A stretch of DNA of 48,956 nt from Methanobrevibacter sp. (GTDB lineage Archaea; Methanobacteriota; Methanobacteria; Methanobacteriales; Methanobacteriaceae): contig NZ_JAFRKB010000030.1 of the NCBI RefSeq assembly GCF_017431965.1, forward strand, positions 1 to 48,956. Direction: 5' to 3'. Made by a program: the position numbers and the translations under genes. Positions 43,451 through 48,956 of the stretch are shown piece by piece; position 1 is the stretch's first letter, and the number at the start of each line of letters is the position of its first letter. The notes beneath the pieces are model-generated. The model was not told the DNA's origin, searched no databases, and worked only from the letters and a program-made list of their open reading frames with translations.

Positions 43451-44633
43451 CCTTAATATTTCCTAAAATTTTATCGATTGCATCTAGGAAATCTTTAGAA
43501 ATAACTTTTTTCCTTTCGCTTCTTATAGCAAACATTCCAGCTTCGGTACATACAGCCTTCAAATCAGCACCGGAAAAACCTTCTGTTATTGCGCTTATGG
43601 TATCAAAGTCAATATTTTCATCTAATTTCATCCTTTGGGTGTGTATTTCAAGGATTTTTTGTCGGCTCTCCTTGTTTGGATTAGGCACTTCAATTGTCCT
43701 GTCAAACCTTCCGGGTCTTAAGAGTGCTTCATCCAGAATATCCGGTCTGTTTGTAGCGGCGATTATTCCAATGTCTCCTCTTGGGTCAAATCCGTCAAGT
43801 TCTGCAAGAAGCTGCATCAATGTTCTTTGAACTTCTCTGTCGGCACCTTCGCTGTTTCCAACCCTTTTAGTTCCAATAGCATCGAGTTCATCTATGAATA
43901 TTATTGCGGGAGTCTTTTCCTTTGCAAGGTCAAAAACGTCTCTAACTATTCTTGAACCCTCTCCCAGATATTTGTTGACAAATTCCGAAGCAACTATTTT
44001 AATGAATCGGGCGTTTGTCTCATTAGCTACTGCTTTTGCAAGCAATGTCTTACCTGTTCCGGGAGGTCCGTAAAGCAATATTCCTTTTGGCGGATCGATT
44101 CCGATTTCTTCAAATAGTTCAGGTTTTTTAATTGGAAGCTCTACGGTTTCTTTAACCTCAACGATTTGAGGGTCAAGCCCTCCGATATCATCGTATGTGA
44201 CGTCAGGTTTTTCATCAATTTCCATAGCTGTTACATCTTTGTCTTTTTTTGCAGGAAATACATTAACGACAGTTAAAGTATTCTGATTGAGCGCAACTCT
44301 GGCTCCTGGTTCAAGCAGTTCTGTTTTTATTGATTTTGGGTAATTTACTAGAAATTCGTGCCCTACATTGCCTTTAATTCCAACTTGGTTGTTGTCAAAA
44401 ACTTCTGTTATTGTTGCAAGTATTAATGGGGTTTTCTTAAATGAGTTGATTTCGCCTTTCAGTTCTTTGATTTTTCCTTCTAACTGGCGATTGCTGATGT
44501 TTGTTTTGAGCTGTTCGCCTTCAAGGTTTCGGACTTTCTCCATCAGCTCTTTTTTTGTTTTGCCATTTTCTTCTTTTAATGATTCGATTGTTTCAATCAA
44601 TTCTTCCTTTGAAGCTTGTTTTACAGATTCCAT
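43443..44633 (-). CDS. pan: Proteasome-activating nucleotidase (PAN)
   Basis: PAN is the hexameric AAA+ unfoldase that feeds the archaeal 20S proteasome. The protein has about 396 residues. An N-terminal coiled coil covers about residues 1-75, followed by an OB domain and one AAA+ module: [13 protein letters not shown] (Walker A), [14 protein letters not shown] (Walker B), [20 protein letters not shown]. The C-terminus is KILGNIKVS and lacks the HbYX motif (hydrophobic-Tyr-any) that usually docks PAN into the proteasome. The ATG at 44633 is taken because a GAGGGGGAT box lies 1-9 bases upstream; the TTG at 44645 is less likely. Confidence 0.92.
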   Translation of the reverse strand: MESVKQASKEELIETIESLKEENGKTKKELMEKVRNLEGEQLKTNISNRQLEGKIKELKGEINSFKKTPLILATITEVFDNNQVGIKGNVGHEFLVNYPKSIKTELLEPGARVALNQNTLTVVNVFPAKKDKDVTAMEIDEKPDVTYDDIGGLDPQIVEVKETVELPIKKPELFEEIGIDPPKGILLYGPPGTGKTLLAKAVANETNARFIKIVASEFVNKYLGEGSRIVRDVFDLAKEKTPAIIFIDELDAIGTKRVGNSEGADREVQRTLMQLLAELDGFDPRGDIGIIAATNRPDILDEALLRPGRFDRTIEVPNPNKESRQKILEIHTQRMKLDENIDFDTISAITEGFSGADLKAVCTEAGMFAIRSERKKVISKDFLDAIDKILGNIKVS

Positions 44634-44774
44634 AATCCCCCTCAATATAACTCTGTTATTGTTACATTTTAAAATTTGCTATACATTCTGCTAAAAAAGA
44701 TTTTGGCTTGAGTATAATAGTTAAAAAATATCAATTTTAATGTAAAAAAAGTAATTAATTAAAAAAAGAAGAGA

Positions 44775-44790
44775 AAATAGATAAAATTAT

Positions 44791-44796
<6 letters not shown>
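44775..44796 (-). terminator. Stop-codon hairpin, end of thiC
   Basis: AAATAGATAA (44775-44784) and TTATCTATTT (44787-44796) are perfect 10-base complements around two bases. The TAG stop of thiC (44791-44793) is inside the stem, and a T7 run follows on the minus strand. Confidence 0.6.
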
Positions 44797-46089
<1,293 letters not shown>

Positions 46090-46328
46090 CTTAAATCATC
46101 CCTCAATTAAGATTTATAACAGTCAAATTTATTTTAAAATATTCTCATACTAATTGATAATTTGTTATTTTTATTTAATACTATTTAAATTAATAGGATT
46201 ATTTTTAATTCTATTATATTTGAGATATATAAAGTTTTTTTTAAAAAATAAGTTATTGTAATTTTTTATAGTTAAATTAAAGCATTATTGATAAAAATAA
46301 AATGTACTTTAAAAAAAGTAAAAAGAAA

Positions 46329-46344
46329 GGATTTAGTAAAATCC
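46329..46344 (-). terminator. Stop-codon hairpin, end of the PfkB gene
   Basis: GGATTT and AAATCC pair around AGTA, with the TAA stop at 46333-46335 inside. T-rich sequence follows on the minus strand. Confidence 0.5.
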
Positions 46345-47247
46345 ATTCATTCTTTCAAATGCATCATCAAAACTAGGCATGTTGGTTTGACAACCTTGAT
46401 GCTCTACAATGAATGATGAGACAGATGATGCGAATTTGGCAGATTCTTCTAGGGATTCCCCATTCAGGAATCTTGATAAAAATCCTGCCCTGTATGAATC
46501 TCCAGCTCCGGTTGGGTCAACTGCTTCTCTGGTTATTGCATCAATTTTAATCTTTTCTTCATTGGAGTAAATTTCACTACCGTTAGCTCCACAAGTTTTA
46601 ACAATTATCTTTGGACCTAATTCCCTTAAACCGTCAAGGTCAACTTCTAACGCATTCAAAATTCTTTCGATTTCATGATGGTTAGCAAAGAGGATTGTAG
46701 TGTTTTCAATCACGTCTTTCAATTTTTTGGTATCATACATTCCAAGGTCTTGGCCTGGGTCAAAGGATACAAGTATGTCTTCATTTTTTGCTTCTTCTGA
46801 GCATTTCCAGTTGTAGTTAGGGTCTCCGGTTGCAAGGTGAACCGCTGAAGCATTTTTTATTGCAGATGTCGGTACTTTACTTTCTGCAAATTCACGTGCA
46901 GCTCCCCAATAGAAGTAACTGATTTGGTCTCCATTATCATCAGTCAAAACGAATGCGGTAGGTGTTGCTTCACCTGGAACTATAATCAATGATTTAGTAT
47001 CAATGCCCAGATTCTGCATATGTTCATAGTATTCGGTTTTTTTAAAGTCTCCACCAACAGCGGATACCAATGATGTTTTCAGTCCTAAGTTTGCTCCAAC
47101 ACAAGCCACATTTGCAGCCGCTCCGCCATTAAATGTTTTCATATTGGTTATAGGGGCTGAAAAATTAGCTTTTGGAAATTCAGGTACTCTAATTATATAA
47201 TCATGAGCAGAGTGTCCGATTGCTAGTAAATCTCTGTTTTTCGCCAT
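46333..47247 (-). CDS. PfkB/ribokinase family carbohydrate or nucleoside kinase
   Basis: The 304-residue protein is a PfkB-family sugar or nucleoside kinase. FNGGAAANVACVGANLGL is the substrate motif, DPTGAGDSYRAGFLSRF is the catalytic and anion-hole motif with the catalytic aspartate. The sequence resembles archaeal nucleoside kinases of the MJ0406 type (broad specificity for inosine, guanosine and cytidine), but sugar kinases of the family are not excluded. It is a single-gene unit with a hairpin at its stop codon. Confidence 0.85.
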   Translation of the reverse strand: MAKNRDLLAIGHSAHDYIIRVPEFPKANFSAPITNMKTFNGGAAANVACVGANLGLKTSLVSAVGGDFKKTEYYEHMQNLGIDTKSLIIVPGEATPTAFVLTDDNGDQISYFYWGAAREFAESKVPTSAIKNASAVHLATGDPNYNWKCSEEAKNEDILVSFDPGQDLGMYDTKKLKDVIENTTILFANHHEIERILNALEVDLDGLRELGPKIIVKTCGANGSEIYSNEEKIKIDAITREAVDPTGAGDSYRAGFLSRFLNGESLEESAKFASSVSSFIVEHQGCQTNMPSFDDAFERMNGFY

Positions 47248-47424
47248 AATATCGCCTTTTTTTATTACAATTTAATATTAGTCCTTATCCTTATTTAATG
47301 TTTTGAAAAATCGTATTGGTCAGTGATATGATTTTTCACAAAATCATAATTTCATATGAAGGTACTAAATAATTATATATTATTAATTAAAATTTTATTA
47401 TCCAAGAGCATTTGAAAAGTACTT

Positions 47425-48291
47425 TTAGATTAATGTAAATCCTTGTTTTTCAATAAGTTCCTGGCCGTCATTAAGCAGAAATTCAATAAACTCATCAACT
47501 TCAGGCTTATCTTCATTTACTTTAATCACGCTAATTACATGTCTTGTATCGAATTTTAAGATTTCATTTCCCTTAAAATAGCTCGCATTTAAAAAGCTGT
47601 ATAAATTTTCGGAGTTTTTCACCATCTTAAAAGCATCGAATTGTGAGTTGACGGTATATTTTAGATTATAGTCTATGTCATAATGTTCAAGACTGTTCCA
47701 GGCAAGTCTTTGTGCCGAGCCTTCAACGTTTACAAATTCAAGGCCCTGCAAATCATTAATGCTTTTTATCTCTTTTGAATTCGGATTTGAAATTAAAACG
47801 AGATAATCGTAGGCTATTGGTGTAAAATCAATATTCAATTCATAAGCAATCAAAGGATCGTCAAGTGTTAAAATATCCACAGCACCCCTTTTTGCAAGTT
47901 CAAATGCATCTTTATCGCTGCTGCTGTAAACGTTTATGTTAAATGGCTGCCTGATACTTTCCAAAAGCCCAGAACTAATGTGTCCTCCGGCAATATTAAT
48001 ATTTGAAGTTTTTTCAATTTGAATAACATATTTCCTATACTCGTTAAGCAGGTCAACTCCATCTTCGGTTAATAGTGTACCGTTTCCCACTTTTTGAGTT
48101 AATTTCAAACCTAATTTTTCTTCAGCTTTCAGTAATCTTCTATTGAAGACAGTATGGGAAATATTTAACTCTTTAGCTGATTTTCTCTGGGATTTGGTTC
48201 TAGCTAGTGATTCTAAACTTTGATACAGTTTATAATCATAAATGTTGCCATTTATATTTAGACTTATCAGGCCTTCGCTTTGAAATTTCAT
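47425..48291 (-). CDS. ModE-like HTH regulator with periplasmic-binding-like domain
   Basis: The 288-residue protein has an N-terminal winged helix like ModE or LysR (TKSQRKSAKELNISHTVFNRRLLKAEEKLG, then TLLTEDGVDLL). A substrate-binding-like domain with two lobes follows (IRQPFNINVYSSSDKDAFELAKRGAVDIL; INDLQGLEFVNVEGSA). It probably senses a small molecule, perhaps an oxyanion or metabolite, and controls transcription. It is divergent from the hexulose-phosphate isomerase gene with a 68-base gap. An inverted repeat of 8-base arms (48291-48298 and 48316-48323) in that gap is a possible operator. Confidence 0.82.
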   Translation of the reverse strand: MKFQSEGLISLNINGNIYDYKLYQSLESLARTKSQRKSAKELNISHTVFNRRLLKAEEKLGLKLTQKVGNGTLLTEDGVDLLNEYRKYVIQIEKTSNINIAGGHISSGLLESIRQPFNINVYSSSDKDAFELAKRGAVDILTLDDPLIAYELNIDFTPIAYDYLVLISNPNSKEIKSINDLQGLEFVNVEGSAQRLAWNSLEHYDIDYNLKYTVNSQFDAFKMVKNSENLYSFLNASYFKGNEILKFDTRHVISVIKVNEDKPEVDEFIEFLLNDGQELIEKQGFTLI

Positions 48292-48323
48292 TAATTATAT
48301 ATAATAATCATTGTCATAATTAA
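48291..48323. promoter_or_regulatory. AT-rich inverted repeat between regulator and isomerase genes
   Basis: TTAATTAT (48291-48298) and ATAATTAA (48316-48323) are perfect complements 17 bases apart, between two divergent genes. The arms are all A/T, so chance is a real alternative. If real, it would be the operator of the ModE-like regulator. Confidence 0.3.
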
Positions 48324-48359
48324 TAATGTTGGTTTTAAACTTTTTGGGAATTAGATAAA

Positions 48360-48950
48360 ATGGAAATAATGAAAACTTCTATACGAGCTATATTGGATAA
48401 TATTGAGACTGCACAAGATTTTTTAGATGAAGAAACAGTAAACCAATTCGAAGACATTATCATCAACTCTGAAAATGTTTTTGTCACCGGAGCTGGGAGA
48501 TCCGGACTTGCAGCTAAAGCATTTGCAATGAGATTAATGCATTTGGGTTTAAGTTCATATGTGGTAGGTGAGACAATATCACCGGCCATTAACGCAGAAG
48601 ACTGCATAATTGCCATTTCAGGTTCTGGAGAGACAAACACAATTGTTTCTGCTGCAAGAATAGCTAAAAATAGAGGGTCTAAAGTGTTAGCTGTTACTTC
48701 TTATCCTGAATCAACTTTAGGTCAATTGGCTGACGGTTATCTTCTGGTTAAAGGAAGAACTAAAAAGGAAGTTGATGATGAAAATTATATGAAACGTCAA
48801 ATTCATGGAAACTATACTTCTTTAACTCCGCTTGGAACTGCATTTGAGTTAACTACTTTAGTATTTTTGGATGCTATCGTTTCTGAGCTAATGGAAAAAA
48901 TGCAACAAACCGAAAGTGATTTGAAAGCAAGACACACTGTATTGGAATAA
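48360..48950 (+). CDS. hxlB: 6-phospho-3-hexuloisomerase (SIS domain)
   Basis: This SIS-domain isomerase interconverts 3-hexulose 6-phosphate and fructose 6-phosphate in the ribulose monophosphate pathway. In many archaea that pathway runs in reverse to make ribulose 5-phosphate. The 196-residue protein has VFVTGAGRSGLAAKAFAMRL, SGSGETNTIVSAARIAK and HGNYTSLTPLGTAFELTT, all typical. The start may be ATG 48360 or ATG 48369. It is divergent from the ModE-like regulator. The window ends six bases after its stop. Confidence 0.93.
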   Translation: MEIMKTSIRAILDNIETAQDFLDEETVNQFEDIIINSENVFVTGAGRSGLAAKAFAMRLMHLGLSSYVVGETISPAINAEDCIIAISGSGETNTIVSAARIAKNRGSKVLAVTSYPESTLGQLADGYLLVKGRTKKEVDDENYMKRQIHGNYTSLTPLGTAFELTTLVFLDAIVSELMEKMQQTESDLKARHTVLE

Positions 48951-48956
48951 TTAGAA

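Noticed and set aside
46090..46332. TPP riboswitch upstream of thiC.
   Set aside because: I could not find the conserved helices or the CUGAGA-type core in the 240 bases upstream. The region is plain AT-rich.
47415..47426. Palindrome AAAAGTACTTTT at the end of the ModE-like gene as a further stop-codon terminator.
   Set aside because: It has no loop and no T-run follows on the minus strand.

Overview
This window is a stretch of a low-GC archaeal chromosome, most consistent with a methanogen of the order Methanobacteriales, probably Methanobrevibacter or a close relative. The evidence is the gene content: the large subunit of DNA polymerase D, transcription factor S, RNA polymerase subunits L and F, the exosome protein Csl4, ribosomal protein L21e, DUF655, SRP54, PUS10, Dph2, a class I lysyl-tRNA synthetase, PAN, an archaeal Sec61-beta and a V4R (MsvR-like) regulator, all in very AT-rich DNA. 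No genus-level marker was compared, so the genus is an inference.

Layout. Positions 1-2900 hold an orphan extracellular amino-acid-type binding protein and an AarF/ABC1 kinase. Positions 2950-7550 (minus strand) hold the most unusual locus: a ThiF/TcdA-like E1 enzyme, an ABC-exporter-like membrane protein made of two transmembrane halves with no ATPase domain and a frameshift near its start, and an ATP-grasp ligase with a degenerate methyltransferase-like tail. Positions 7650-12060 carry TatD, an MsvR-like redox regulator, a cobalamin C20-methyltransferase, an XPD/DinG-type helicase and a tRNA-Arg. Positions 12080-14790 (minus) form a transcription and RNA-processing operon: csl4, rpoL, NUDIX, tfs and an acidic membrane protein. 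Positions 15100-16230 hold an alpha/beta-hydrolase with a heptad-repeat coiled-coil tail, broken by one in-frame amber codon.

Positions 16230-25200 contain dph2-hpt (minus), then srp54-pus10-moaC-secG, hisF-ogg-VOC and an MFS pump, then a cyclophilin (minus). Positions 25400-30540 hold a small membrane protein, argD, a duplicated zinc-ribbon protein, a NUDIX enzyme, lysA-dapF and a 52-residue membrane protein. Positions 30550-33470 (minus) are a translation and transcription cluster: rpl21e, rpoF, DUF655, rsmA, hemK2-like. Then come nrdD with two striking operator palindromes, polD large subunit, a coiled-coil protein, a cytosine deaminase with a GNAT, lysS, pan, thiC, a PfkB kinase, a ModE/LysR-like regulator and a hexulose-phosphate isomerase.

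Themes. Most genes are housekeeping. The points worth a second look are: (1) the ATPase-less double ABC membrane protein next to an ATP-grasp ligase; (2) matched TTCG-N8-CGAA palindromes exactly 60 bp apart before nrdD, with the same half-sites before the MsvR-like gene; (3) two apparently disrupted genes, one frameshift in a T7 run and one amber codon; (4) a recurrent habit of ending transcription units with a hairpin built on the stop codon; (5) a G3:U70 pair in tRNA-Arg. I saw no CRISPR array, insertion sequence, rRNA or prophage.
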